A DNA stretch of 64,000 bases from Bradyrhizobium sp. ISRA464 (GCF_029910095.1 NZ_CP094526.1:5084001-5148000), one strand, 5' to 3'. Counted from the first letter of the stretch, positions 35,217-44,902 are shown. Numbers and translations: made by a program. Notes: a model not told the origin generated them from the sequence alone.

Positions 35217-35652
35217 TCTCGACCCTCCCGGTCAGCCAGTTGACGCGGACTTCATAGCCTGCGTCGAACCGCGTCAAGGCGATGGTGCCACCGCACGATG
35301 TGCCGTTGGCCAGAAAGCGAATGGTCGACAACGCGGCCTGCCGCTGGCACGTCTCGGGCAGCACCGCATCGAAGCGTACGTCCTCGGGAATCCGGATCGC
35401 GAGTTGCGACGCACCGGACCGGATCATGCGCCCCTCGGCATCGACAAGCGTCGCGACGCTGACCTGGCGGCGGATCGCGGCATCCCGGTCCGACTTCAAG
35501 AGCGTCGCTGCCTGCAAGGCATAGGCCTGCAGACGCGAGCGCGAGGTCTCGCGCGGAACGAACGGCAGCAGGACAGCCGAGAGCAGCGCGATGATCGCGA
35601 GCACGCAGACCATCTCGAGCAAGGTGAAGCCTTGTTCCGCCGGTCTATTCAT
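35188..35652 (-). CDS. gspH: Type II secretion minor pseudopilin GspH
   Basis: A 154-aa pseudopilin starting MNRPAEQGFTLLEMVCVLAI (Gly-Phe cleavage, Glu5). The body has the GspH/FimT-like pattern SRSRLQAYALQAATLLKSDR then GASQLAIRIPEDVRFDAVLP. It overlaps gspG by 8 nt and gspI by 29 nt. Confidence 0.87.
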   Translation of the reverse strand: MNRPAEQGFTLLEMVCVLAIIALLSAVLLPFVPRETSRSRLQAYALQAATLLKSDRDAAIRRQVSVATLVDAEGRMIRSGASQLAIRIPEDVRFDAVLPETCQRQAALSTIRFLANGTSCGGTIALTRFDAGYEVRVNWLTGRVEIVPRHAAIN

Positions 35653-36151
35653 TCTTTGCGGTCAGCTTTTCCAGCGAGATATCGGCGGCGGTGCCGCTGC
35701 CCCCTTCCTGACCGTCGGATCCGTAGGAGAGAATGTCATAGGGGCCGTGCTCGCCGGGAGCGCGGTAGATATAGGCATGGTTCCATGGATCGTTGGGAAC
35801 GTTGCCGCCCTTGAGATAAGGCCCATTCCAGGCCGAGACGCCCGGGGTCGACCGCACCAGCGCCGCCAGTCCCTCCGCGCTCGAGGGATATCGGCCGGCA
35901 TCGAGATAGTAGAGGTCGAGGGCGCTCGCAAAGCTCTGCAACTGGATCCTCGCGGCCTTAACCTTGGATTCGCTGAGATAGTTGAGCACGCGCGGTCCGA
36001 TCAAGCCCATGATGAGACCGATGATCGCGATCACGACCAGCATTTCGACCAGGGTGAAGCCGGCCTCGCTGCCATGTGAGCGCCCACACCTGGCGCGCTG
36101 GTGGGCCGTGCCGCCGATGAGATGCTCGCGGATGTATTTGAATGAGATCAT
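35645..36151 (-). CDS. gspG: Type II secretion major pseudopilin GspG
   Basis: A 168-aa major pseudopilin. A longer-than-usual leader of about 30 residues ends in GSEAGFTLVEMLVVIAIIGL (Gly-Phe cleavage, Glu5). The mature part carries the family signature LYYLDAGRYPSSAEGLAALV, WNGPYLKGGNVPNDPW and YDILSYGSDGQEGG, including the calcium-site loop. It follows gspF by 18 nt. Confidence 0.93.
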   Translation of the reverse strand: MISFKYIREHLIGGTAHQRARCGRSHGSEAGFTLVEMLVVIAIIGLIMGLIGPRVLNYLSESKVKAARIQLQSFASALDLYYLDAGRYPSSAEGLAALVRSTPGVSAWNGPYLKGGNVPNDPWNHAYIYRAPGEHGPYDILSYGSDGQEGGSGTAADISLEKLTAKNE

Positions 36152-36169
36152 GTTGCACCAACCTCTGGT

Positions 36170-37381
36170 CTAGTTGACCAATTGCGTAACCGACAGCAAC
36201 GCTGTCATAACCGACACGATCAGGCCCCCGACGACCGTGCTGATGGAGATGATGGCAAGCGGCCCGACGATGCCGACAATGCGGTCGAGGCTGCGTTGCA
36301 GCTTGGCTTCGTAGAATTCAGCGACACGGCTGGCGAGCGTCGGCAACTGGCCGGTCTCCTCGCCCAGCCGCAGCATCCGCAGGGCCATCGGCGGCAGGCT
36401 GTTGGCGACCGCAAGCGCGTCCGACAATTTGCCGCCGTGACGCACGCGATCCGCCGCCACACTCCAGCTTTGCTCGTTCCCGGTCACTGCCATGATGTCG
36501 ACGAGAATGCGCAAGGTCGACGTGAGGTTGACACCGCTGCCGAGCAGCACGCCGAGATTCCGGCAGAACAGGCTGCTGCGATAGAACTGGAAGATGCCGC
36601 TGACCCCAGGCAGGCGCGACAATCCGCTCATGAGCGCTGCACGCGTGCCGGGCCGGCGCAACAACGCCCAGCCGCCCGCGATGGTCGCTGCGGAAATCAG
36701 CATCGCCGGGGTCGCGTTGGCCCGCAGAAACTCCGATAGCTTGATGAAGGCGCCCAGCGTCGTATCCGACTTGCTGCCGAAATCCTGCAACACCGAAGAG
36801 AACTGCGGCAGCACGAACAGAATGAAGAACAGCATGACGCAAGCGGACGCGACCAGCACGAAGGCCGGGTATTGCATCGCATCGGTCAGCTTACGCCGCA
36901 TCTGCTCCGATCGCGCGCGCTCCGCGCCGAGCATTTCCAGCACCTGGTCCAGGGTGCCCGACACCTCACCCACGCGGACCAGCGCGGCATACATTGGCGA
37001 GAACAGCGCGGGATGACCGGCGATGGCGTCGGCAAGGCTTTCGCCTGTGAGCAGCGAGGCGCGAAGCTTGGCGACCACGGGACGCAACCGCCCGACATCG
37101 GCATCGCCGGCCAGGAGCTCAAGCGCATCGTCGAGCCTTGCGCCCGCCTTTAACAACAGCGCAAGATCCCGCGTGAACGTGGTGATCTCGGCGGCGCTCG
37201 GCCGGCCGAACAGGCCGTAGGCAGTGACGCCCGAGGGCGACCGCTTGTCTTCGATCGTCTCGATCGGAAGCAACCGCAGATATTCGATACGGCGCGCAAC
37301 TTCGGCCAAGGTCGGCGCCGAGATCGTGCCGTTCACGATCTCGCCATTCTGTGTCAGCGCCCGGTAGCGGAAGTTCGGCAC
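36170..37381 (-). CDS. gspF: Type II secretion inner-membrane protein GspF
   Basis: A 403-aa polytopic platform protein. Two GspF domains (about residues 70-190 and 270-395) are visible, with FTRDLALLLKAGARLDDALE and FCRNLGVLLGSGVNLTSTLR as the repeated signature, and membrane segments near 170-190, 220-240 and 375-395. It starts 4 nt after the gspE stop. Confidence 0.93.
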   Translation of the reverse strand: MPNFRYRALTQNGEIVNGTISAPTLAEVARRIEYLRLLPIETIEDKRSPSGVTAYGLFGRPSAAEITTFTRDLALLLKAGARLDDALELLAGDADVGRLRPVVAKLRASLLTGESLADAIAGHPALFSPMYAALVRVGEVSGTLDQVLEMLGAERARSEQMRRKLTDAMQYPAFVLVASACVMLFFILFVLPQFSSVLQDFGSKSDTTLGAFIKLSEFLRANATPAMLISAATIAGGWALLRRPGTRAALMSGLSRLPGVSGIFQFYRSSLFCRNLGVLLGSGVNLTSTLRILVDIMAVTGNEQSWSVAADRVRHGGKLSDALAVANSLPPMALRMLRLGEETGQLPTLASRVAEFYEAKLQRSLDRIVGIVGPLAIISISTVVGGLIVSVMTALLSVTQLVN

Positions 37382-37385
37382 GGCA

Positions 37386-39065
37386 TCACCGCAGGGTTGT
37401 AACGCGGAGGATTTCGGCAGGCGATGTCAGACCCGCGCGACACTTGACGACGCCGTCGTCGAGCATCGTCGTCATGCCACCGCGGATCGCCATCTCGTCG
37501 ATCTTCAGTCCGTCCGTCTTGTCGCCGATCAGCTCGCTAAGCTCGCCGGTGAGCTCCAGCACTTCGAAGACGCCGAGGCGGCCGCGATAGCCGGTACCGC
37601 CGCAACGTTCGCAACCGACGGGGTCGTGGATCACGTCGCCGCAATGAAAGCCGAATGCACCCAGCCGGGCGTCTTCGGCAAGATCGGCATCGGCAAGCAC
37701 GCGCGGCGCCTTGCACCGCTCGCACAATTGGCGGACCAGCCGCTGCGCGATCACCGCGCGCAGGACCGAACGCAAGAGATATCCCTCGACGCCGAGATCA
37801 AGCAGACGCGGCACCGCTGCTGCGGCGGTTTCGGTATGCAGCGTGGTGAGCACCAGATGCCCGGTCAGCGCGGCATGGACCGCCACATGCGCAGTCTCGG
37901 AATCGCGGATTTCGCCGACCATGATCACGTCCGGGTCCTGGCGAACGAACGAGCGCAGCGCCGCCGCAAATGTCAGGCCGATCGCCGGCTTGACCTGCGC
38001 CTGGTTGATGCCGGGAATCTCGTATTCTACCGGATCTTCGATGGTCAGGATCTTGCGGATCGGTTCATTGAGGATCGACAGCACGGTGGCGAGCGTCGTG
38101 GTCTTGCCGCTGCCGGTCGGGCCGGTGACGACAATCATGCCATGCGGCAGTTTCAGCAGACGTCTCAGCCTGGCTTCGTCGGGTGGAGAAAATCCCAGCT
38201 TTTCAACGACAAGCAGCCCCCGATCCTTGGGCAGGATGCGGATGACCGCCGATTCACCGTGCTGCATCGGCATGATAGCGACACGGATATCGATGTCGAC
38301 GCGGCCGGCCCTCAAGCGGGCGGCGCCATCCTGCGGCAGACGACGCTCAGCGATGTTGAGATTGGCCACGATCTTGATGCGTGAGATCACCGCCTGCGGC
38401 AGCAGATTGGCCGGTGCGGAGACCGGCCGCAGCAGGCCATCGATGCGCATGCGCACCACGAGGCCGCTCTGAAAGGGCTCGATGTGAATATCGCTGGCGC
38501 GCAATTCAACCGCCTTTTCAAGCAGATCGTTGACGGCCCGCACCACCGGCGCGCCGCTTGCAAGATCGCGCAGACTCTCGATGTCGTCCTCGCGGAGCTG
38601 CGCCGGCAAGGCATCGTTGGTCTCGGTCTCGTGCTGTTCCAGACGCTGGTCGAGGACCACCGCAAGGTCCTCCGAGGTTGCGACCTTGATGACGACGCCC
38701 GTACCGAGCACGATCTGCGCTGCACGCTGCGCGGATTGATCGGTCGGATCGGCGACGGCGAGCACGGCTTTGCCGTCCGGCGAGCGATAGGGAAAGACAA
38801 CGGTCTCCCTGAGGAAGCGAGGCGAGAACGACGATGCCAGCGGTGCCGCCGACATCATGTCCTGCAACGTCACCCGCTCGAGGCCATGAAAGCGTGCTGC
38901 CTCCTCGGCGAACTCGCCCGCCGGCAGGTCCACGAGTTCCCATAGCTTGGCTTGCCGCCGATCGACACCCAGCTGGCCCGCGGCATCATCGCGGCCATCG
39001 GCCACCGTCAAATGCTTGGCTTGACGGAGATGTTCCGCGAACTCCGAGGATAAGTCGCCGGCCAT
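37386..39065 (-). CDS. gspE: Type II secretion ATPase GspE
   Basis: A 559-aa cytoplasmic motor ATPase, first gene of the minus-strand operon. It has an N-terminal GspE-N domain, Walker A GPTGSGKTTT near residue 317, an Asp box (ILTIEDPVEYEIPGINQ), Walker B DPDVIMVGEIRDSETA and a His box (GHLVLTTLHTETAA). A zinc-binding CERCKAP...CERCGGTGYRGR tetracysteine module follows (about 485-525). All features expected for a functional enzyme are present. Confidence 0.95.
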   Translation of the reverse strand: MAGDLSSEFAEHLRQAKHLTVADGRDDAAGQLGVDRRQAKLWELVDLPAGEFAEEAARFHGLERVTLQDMMSAAPLASSFSPRFLRETVVFPYRSPDGKAVLAVADPTDQSAQRAAQIVLGTGVVIKVATSEDLAVVLDQRLEQHETETNDALPAQLREDDIESLRDLASGAPVVRAVNDLLEKAVELRASDIHIEPFQSGLVVRMRIDGLLRPVSAPANLLPQAVISRIKIVANLNIAERRLPQDGAARLRAGRVDIDIRVAIMPMQHGESAVIRILPKDRGLLVVEKLGFSPPDEARLRRLLKLPHGMIVVTGPTGSGKTTTLATVLSILNEPIRKILTIEDPVEYEIPGINQAQVKPAIGLTFAAALRSFVRQDPDVIMVGEIRDSETAHVAVHAALTGHLVLTTLHTETAAAAVPRLLDLGVEGYLLRSVLRAVIAQRLVRQLCERCKAPRVLADADLAEDARLGAFGFHCGDVIHDPVGCERCGGTGYRGRLGVFEVLELTGELSELIGDKTDGLKIDEMAIRGGMTTMLDDGVVKCRAGLTSPAEILRVTTLR

Positions 39066-39405
39066 GCGTCGCTCCGGTGGCGCAAGCTTTGAGCGGGCGG
39101 CCGCGTCACGGACCGTCGAAGCCGATGCGTGCGGTTGCCAGCAGTCGCGATGTTATTGACCCGAAGTATGACAGCCGTACGAAGCCCCGCGCGCGGCCGC
39201 GGCTCAAAACGCGCTCAACTATCGATATTCACCGGCAAACGCCGACATAATCTGAAATCAACATACGACGGCAAACCGCCGATCAATCTGGCGACCAATT
39301 TATTTCTGTCATGTTCAATCGCTAAGAACTCAATCCCGGATAGGTGACACAATCGGATCGTCACAAACGATCCACAAACACCGGTAGTCGGAACGGCGAA
39401 GTCTT
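39066..39405. promoter_or_regulatory. Divergent gspE/gspD promoter region with CTGTCAT half-sites
   Basis: This 340-nt interval separates the gspE start from gspD. It contains CTGTCAT, a perfect PhoB half-repeat, on the minus strand at 39174-39168 (94 nt sequence distance to gspE start) and on the plus strand at 39306-39312 (about 94 nt to gspD start). In both cases the second repeat at the proper spacing is poor, so PhoB control of the secretion genes is suggested, not shown. No gene was found in the interval. Confidence 0.4.
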
Positions 39406-41763
39406 ATGATGCGTGTCACCAAGCTTAGCCGTCATCCAGCTATCCGTCGTGGCATTGCGGCCGTCCTCCTTCTGTCATCGCTGCCCCTACTGGAGTCCTG
39501 CAATTCCGCAACTGTCGGCTCGAGCGTCGAAGGCTCCCAACTCGATATCACGGACAAGATACGTTCGATCGACCTGTTGCCGCGTCAGTCTCAACCGGTA
39601 GGCACCGCGAGCGCCACGGCCGGCAGCAACCGTGCCAGCTCCCCCGCGATCTACGAAGGCGCAGCGATAACGGCCGTTTCCGACGAGCGTCCGCAACCGA
39701 CCTCGAGCGGCAACGGCTTCGATTTGAATTTCGAGAACACGCCGGTCGCAACCGTTGCCAAAGTCGTGCTCGGCGACATCCTCCAGGTCGGCTACACCAT
39801 CGATCCACGGGTACAGGGCACGGTGAGCCTGGTCTCGGTCAGGCCGGTGCCGAAGTCGGACATCATATTTGTGCTGGAAGATGCATTGCGGTTGAGCGGC
39901 GTGGTGCTGCTTCACGATGCCTCCGGCTATCGCCTGACCCCGCTGGGCGATGCGGTCGGTGCTGGTCGGGTTGATGCTGCCGCCGCCCATCCCGAGCCGG
40001 GTTTTGGCGTGTCGGTGGTGCCATTACAATATGTATCGGCGCAGACGCTGTTGAAACTGATGGACAGTTTCGCCACCCGCGCCGGTACCGTGCGTGCCGA
40101 CACTACGCGCAACCTGCTCCTGATCCAGGGCACCGGCGCCGAGCGGCGCACCGCGGTCGACACGGCAATGAGCTTCGACGTCGACTGGATGCGGGGGCAG
40201 TCGGTCGGCATTTTTCCGATCTCGAGCGGTCCGCCGGCACCAATCATCGCCGAGCTGGAGAAGATCGTCGATTCCGGCGAGAACGGCCTCAGCCAAAACG
40301 TCGTCAAGTTCGAACCGATCGCCCGGCTGAATGCCGTCATGGTGGTGAGCAAGCGCCCGGAAATGCTGCGCACCGCGGCGACCTGGATCAAGCGGCTTGA
40401 TCACGCCGACACAGCGCGTACCACCGTCCATGTCTATCACGTGAAATATGGCGAAGCCCGCCAGATCGCGCGTGTCTTGACCGACATGTTTCTCGGCGGC
40501 TCAGGCGCCTCCAGCCTGCTCGACAGTGCCGATAATCAGGTCGCGCCGGGCTCAGGCACGTCGGCAACATCGAGCGCCGACCGCCTGTCGCTCAATGCCA
40601 ACAATCCTGCCACTGCCAACAGTTTCGCCACCCGCGGCGGCACCGGGAACGGCGGCAGCACGCCTGGCCTCGCCACGCAGGGCGCAAATTCCGGCGGCAA
40701 CAACGGCGGTACACTCGACAGCGGCCGTGGCGCGACGTCGTCGGGCAATGGCCAGCCGATGCTGCAGGACGTCAGGATCACTCCAGACGCCACCAACAAT
40801 TCGCTCCTGATTTACGCCGACCAGGCGAACTACCGGATCATCGAGTCGACCTTGCTGCAGATTGACCAACCGCAGGTCCAAGTCGCGATCGATGCGACCA
40901 TCGCCGAAGTGACGCTCAACAACACCCTTTCCTACGGTGTGCAGGCCTATATCACCGGGCAGAATTTCGGGTTGCGCCCGAACTCGGGATCGATCCTCAA
41001 CACCCAGGCGGCACAGGCGCCGGCAACCACCGTCGATTCCAGTACCGGCGTAGCCTCCGTGACGGGTTCATTGACCAACGCCTTCATCAACCAGGCCTTT
41101 CCGGGCTTCAATTTCCTGGTCGGTTCGGCGACGCAGCCCAGCCTGATTCTTGATGCGCTGCATGCCGTCACCAATGTGAAGGTGCTGTCCAACCCCTCGC
41201 TGGTCGTGGTCAACAACCAGGTCGCGACCCTGCAAGTGGGTGACGTCGTGCCGGTCTCGACCGGTAGCGCCACCGTGCTGACAACAAGCAACACCGTGGT
41301 CAACACCATCGACTATCGCAACACCGGCATCATCCTGCGTGTATCACCCCGCGTCAGCGTCAATGGCACGGTCCGGCTCGACATCGAGCAGGAGATCAGC
41401 AACGTGCCGAACACGGGAACAGCCAGCACCCCCAACCTGACGCCAACCATCTCGGAACGCCGGGTCAAGAGCCAGATCTCAGTGGCGAACGGCCAGACCG
41501 TGCTGCTCGCAGGCCTGATTAGCGAGCAGCAGAACGGCGCGCGGAACGCGATTCCTGTGCTCGACCAGATTCCCGGCCTTGGCGACGCGTTCGGCCACCA
41601 GTCCAACAGCACCCAGCGGACCGAGCTGATCATTTTCATCCGGCCGCAGATCATCCGCGACGGCTCGGACGCGCATGTCGTCGCCGAAGAGCTTCGATCC
41701 AAATTGCGCGGAACCATCGCCACGACGACCACCAATGCTCCGATCACCACCAGCTATCATTGA
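39406..41763 (+). CDS. gspD: Type II secretion outer-membrane secretin GspD
   Basis: A 785-aa secretin. The N-terminus is an export signal with a possible lipobox ending in LLESC. N0 domain FDLNFENTPVATVAKVVLGD (about 105-125) is followed by N1-N3 repeats; a Gly/Ser/Asn-rich loop of about 65 residues (365-430) interrupts N3. The C-terminal secretin domain contains VKVLSNPSLVVVNNQVATLQ, VGDVVPV and the VANGQTVLLAGLISEQQNGA block near residue 695. Divergent from gspE, unlike the single-strand gsp operons of enterobacteria. Confidence 0.95.
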   Translation: MMRVTKLSRHPAIRRGIAAVLLLSSLPLLESCNSATVGSSVEGSQLDITDKIRSIDLLPRQSQPVGTASATAGSNRASSPAIYEGAAITAVSDERPQPTSSGNGFDLNFENTPVATVAKVVLGDILQVGYTIDPRVQGTVSLVSVRPVPKSDIIFVLEDALRLSGVVLLHDASGYRLTPLGDAVGAGRVDAAAAHPEPGFGVSVVPLQYVSAQTLLKLMDSFATRAGTVRADTTRNLLLIQGTGAERRTAVDTAMSFDVDWMRGQSVGIFPISSGPPAPIIAELEKIVDSGENGLSQNVVKFEPIARLNAVMVVSKRPEMLRTAATWIKRLDHADTARTTVHVYHVKYGEARQIARVLTDMFLGGSGASSLLDSADNQVAPGSGTSATSSADRLSLNANNPATANSFATRGGTGNGGSTPGLATQGANSGGNNGGTLDSGRGATSSGNGQPMLQDVRITPDATNNSLLIYADQANYRIIESTLLQIDQPQVQVAIDATIAEVTLNNTLSYGVQAYITGQNFGLRPNSGSILNTQAAQAPATTVDSSTGVASVTGSLTNAFINQAFPGFNFLVGSATQPSLILDALHAVTNVKVLSNPSLVVVNNQVATLQVGDVVPVSTGSATVLTTSNTVVNTIDYRNTGIILRVSPRVSVNGTVRLDIEQEISNVPNTGTASTPNLTPTISERRVKSQISVANGQTVLLAGLISEQQNGARNAIPVLDQIPGLGDAFGHQSNSTQRTELIIFIRPQIIRDGSDAHVVAEELRSKLRGTIATTTTNAPITTSYH

Positions 41764-42298
41764 GGCCGGCAGTGCCGCTTCACTCCGACGTGCCGTACGG
41801 CGCCGTCTGCCGGCGGCACTCGGGATAGCACTCGCTGTTGGCGCGGCCTTGCCCGCCGCTCGTGCGGACTCGCTCAGCCGCGGCGCGGCGGCGCTCGACC
41901 ATGGCAACCATCTCCGTGCGGTACGCGAATTGTCGCCGCTGGCCGCGCGGGGCAATCCAAGAGCGCTCGGCCTGCTCGGCTTCATGTATGAGCACGGCTT
42001 TGGCGTCCCGCAGGCCTATGATGCCGCGTTCGATCTCTATTGCCAGGGCGCTACTCGGGGCGATCCATTCGCGCAAGCCATGCTCGGATTGATGTATGAT
42101 AAAGGCCACGGCGCTCATCAGGATTTCATCCAGGCGTACAAATGGCTCGACCTGGCGGTGGCCCGGTCGCAAGGGCACGCGCGGGATATTTACACGCGAC
42201 TTCGCAATGCAGTCGCCTCAAAGATGTCACGCGATGAAATCATCGTCGGCCAACGCCTTGCCTTGAGCTGGCTGCCCGGCGCTCCGGCCTATCCTTGA
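41735..42298 (+). CDS. Sel1-repeat exported protein downstream of gspD
   Basis: A 187-aa protein with a hydrophobic N-terminus (LGIALAVGAALPAARAD) and two to three Sel1-like repeats: ALGLLGFMYEHGFGVPQAYD and AQAMLGLMYDKGHGAHQDFI, followed by AYKWLDLAVARSQG. Sel1 solenoids bind proteins. The frame is open from 41675; I use the ATG at 41735, which overlaps the gspD 3' end by 29 nt, but no strong ribosome-binding site decides it. Coupling to gspD suggests a secretion accessory such as a secretin assembly or cargo factor; that is inference. Confidence 0.72.
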   Translation: MLRSPPAIIEAGSAASLRRAVRRRLPAALGIALAVGAALPAARADSLSRGAAALDHGNHLRAVRELSPLAARGNPRALGLLGFMYEHGFGVPQAYDAAFDLYCQGATRGDPFAQAMLGLMYDKGHGAHQDFIQAYKWLDLAVARSQGHARDIYTRLRNAVASKMSRDEIIVGQRLALSWLPGAPAYP

Positions 42299-42633
42299 GG
42301 CAAGACTGCGAGTGTCTGGCCCAAGCGCAGACCTGTGTTCAATGGGCCCGCATTCTTCAGGGCAGTACGACACGGCGCCGCTTGACGCGGCCGCACAACG
42401 AGCTCCGACCGCATCGTGCGGAATCCGGGTCACGAGGCGGCGCTCGCGTGCCTCCGGTGTCGAATGGCCTCCCCGACGGTCGGCACCTGCCCGCAAGGGA
42501 GGCCGGCGGCCCGCATCGCCGCTTGTGGGCCCGCCGTCCGCAGCTTCCGATCGATCAGAGATCGGTTCGCTCCTCCGCGATGTCGCGACGCTGCTCCATG
42601 TTGAAGCGTCCCGCATAGATCTGCCGCCACCCG
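42299..42633. other. Interval without a supported gene
   Basis: Frames on both strands are open because of the high GC content, but none shows a motif or ribosome-binding site. The interval lies directly before the truncated solute-binding-protein relic and may include decayed sequence. Confidence 0.45.
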
Positions 42634-43020
42634 GTGGTCGGACCGGGATACTGGGACCGGGACGCGGAGTCGCGGGCTTGGGCCAACAAGTTCTTCGAGA
42701 AATATGGGCGGATGCCGACCATGACCCAGGCTGGCGTCTATTCCGCCGTGCGTCACTACCTGCGTGCGGTCCAGGCGGCGAATTCGGAGGATGGCCTCGC
42801 CGTTGCAGCCAAGATCCGCGAACTGCCGGTCGCGGACGCATTCGCCCACGGCACGGTTCGCGCCGATGGTCAGTTCGTGCACGACATGTATCTGGCGCGC
42901 GTCAAGACGCCGGCGGCGTCGAGCCGGCGGTGGGACTACTACGACATCGTCGCGACGATTCCCGCAGCGCAAGCGTTCCGCCCACTCAGCGAAGGCGGTT
43001 GCGAGCTGGCCTCGCAGTGA
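42634..43020 (+). pseudogene. 3' remnant of an ABC solute-binding protein gene
   Basis: Codes for about 128 residues matching only the C-terminal third of the binding proteins at 503, 50102 and 60746: GYWDRDAESRAWANKFFEKY, MTQAGVYSAVRHYLRAV, VADAFAHGTVRADGQFVHDM and WDYYDIVATIPAAQAFRPLS. The frame upstream is closed by TAG at 42616, and the signal peptide and ligand lobes are missing. Homology seems to begin near 42640. A 5' deletion or rearrangement relic. Confidence 0.85.
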
Positions 43021-43228
43021 TGACGCCGGCGGACGGCGACGAGCCGCCGTCCGCCAAACTCCTCGGCTCGATCGTCTCGGAACCTAGTGGGAGGAGCTGA
43101 TCTGCAAGACGATGATATTTGCTGCAATGCACCGGTCAGCTGGAGCCGGTGGCCGATCGACAAGACGGGTGATCGAAGGGGCCGAGGGCCGCATTGCGGA
43201 ACTCGAACACCAAGAGCATCTTAGTCCC

Positions 43229-44902
43229 ATGGATTCGACGTTGATATTTATGATGGTTGTCGGTGCCGTAGCGTTGACGGAAGGCAGTGCAAAGCACCTC
43301 CCGTTTGCAATCGCAGCGCTCGTCTTCAACGCGGCCCTCTTGCTCATCTTTGTTGCCGATCTCGACAGAGCGATCCTGCTGTCCGGCCTGCTGGCAATAG
43401 CCATTGCTGGAGCATCAACCGTAAAGTTCGACCACAGTGCGATCAAACTGACCATCTCCGATATTCCGTTGGCGTTTGCCGGCACCGTCCCATTTCTTGT
43501 GCTGCAATATCCACGCGCGATGTTGGGTATCCTGATCGGCGGTGTGTTGTTCGTCGCTGCTTCGATCGCAGTGTTGCTCTACGCGGCAGGGCCACCGATT
43601 TCGATGGCATGTCGACTGCTCCTGTTCTGCGTCGCCCTCATCGGCTTCGCAACCGCTGCCGCTGTGACAGGCGGCAGCGCACTCTCGCGGATGGCGCTGA
43701 TCCAGCGGCGCGGCTTTTACTCGACCTTTATGGCCTCACTCGTCGACCGTGTTTGCTGGCAACAGTTCAGCGAGCTTGCTCTGAGTGACATCGCCAACGA
43801 ACCACTGCCGCTGAAGGAGGCGACACCTGCGCGCTCGGATGACTGTCCAGACATCATCATCATCCAGCACGAGTCGGTCTTCGACCCGCGTATCTTTGGG
43901 TTGCCCGTCGAGCCAATCGTTGAGGGACTCCTGTCCCCTGCAGATGGTCAATATGGACGTCTCAACGTGGACATCTTTGGCGGAGGCTCCTGGCAGTCCG
44001 AATTCAGCCTGCTGACCGGCCTTTCGAGCGCAAGCTTCGGATCCAGTGCCTACTACCTCTTCAAGAAAGGTGCTGGCCGATTCCACAGCAGCCTCCCCCA
44101 TTCATTGGCATCGCTCGGCTATCGGACAACACTCATATCAAGCTGCCGTCGTGGCTTTCTCAATTACAATAGATTTTACAGTTCGATCGGCATTCATGAG
44201 CGGATCTTCATTGACGACCTTCCACCTCCGTTCGATGCTCGACGTTTCGAGGCGACAAATTCGGATGCAGTATTTCTGGAAGCGGTGATCGATGCCCATA
44301 CGAAGCGCGTTACTGATAATCCAGCACCGCATTTTCTCTACGCGTTGACCAACTTCAATCATGGCCCGCACGATCGACAGCTTGCACCGACCGGGCAATT
44401 TGAGAAGGAGCGCGCCTTTGCTACGGCCAGCCTCCCCGACGCTGGATACGTCGAGTACTACACGCGGCTTGCGGAGACCGCTTCCACCTGGAAAAAACTC
44501 AAGTGCAAACTGGCAACCCAATTCCCGGGGCGTCCCATTCTGATTGTGCACTATGGGGATCACCAACCGGTGTTGACAAGACGGATCGCCCGCCGGCTAA
44601 AGCGACGGGGAGACGCGCAACAGGCGTTCGGTACATTTTATGCGATAGAGGCTTTGAATATCTCGCCGAAGCAATTTAGCGCCGGACGCGGTGCGGACCT
44701 CGACATCGCCTTTCTAGGAACTGTTGCTTTGCAACGCGCAGGGCTTCCCCTTGACCCGGTATTTTCGACGCGCGCAAGCTTGCTTGACGACTGCAGGGAA
44801 GCCTACTTTAGCTCTGCCTCCGAACGGAAACGCCGGTTCCATCGCACACTTGTGGATCTGGGCTTGATTGATCTCGTGCCGAACGTTCCGCCTGCGCGTT
44901 AA
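43229..44902 (+). CDS. LTA-synthase-like membrane sulfatase/phosphotransferase family protein
   Basis: A 557-aa protein with about five membrane segments in residues 1-165 and a large sulfatase-like domain facing the periplasm. Family signs: CPDIIIIQHESVFDPRIFG (first metal site), FGGGSWQSEFSLLTGLSSAS (nucleophile region, Ser/Thr), HFLYALTNFNHGPHD and ILIVHYGDHQPVL (last metal ligands). Relatives transfer glycerol phosphate or phosphoethanolamine to cell-envelope glycans. I use the ATG at 43229; a start at 43112 is possible. The donor and acceptor are unknown. It stands alone. Confidence 0.82.
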   Translation: MDSTLIFMMVVGAVALTEGSAKHLPFAIAALVFNAALLLIFVADLDRAILLSGLLAIAIAGASTVKFDHSAIKLTISDIPLAFAGTVPFLVLQYPRAMLGILIGGVLFVAASIAVLLYAAGPPISMACRLLLFCVALIGFATAAAVTGGSALSRMALIQRRGFYSTFMASLVDRVCWQQFSELALSDIANEPLPLKEATPARSDDCPDIIIIQHESVFDPRIFGLPVEPIVEGLLSPADGQYGRLNVDIFGGGSWQSEFSLLTGLSSASFGSSAYYLFKKGAGRFHSSLPHSLASLGYRTTLISSCRRGFLNYNRFYSSIGIHERIFIDDLPPPFDARRFEATNSDAVFLEAVIDAHTKRVTDNPAPHFLYALTNFNHGPHDRQLAPTGQFEKERAFATASLPDAGYVEYYTRLAETASTWKKLKCKLATQFPGRPILIVHYGDHQPVLTRRIARRLKRRGDAQQAFGTFYAIEALNISPKQFSAGRGADLDIAFLGTVALQRAGLPLDPVFSTRASLLDDCREAYFSSASERKRRFHRTLVDLGLIDLVPNVPPAR

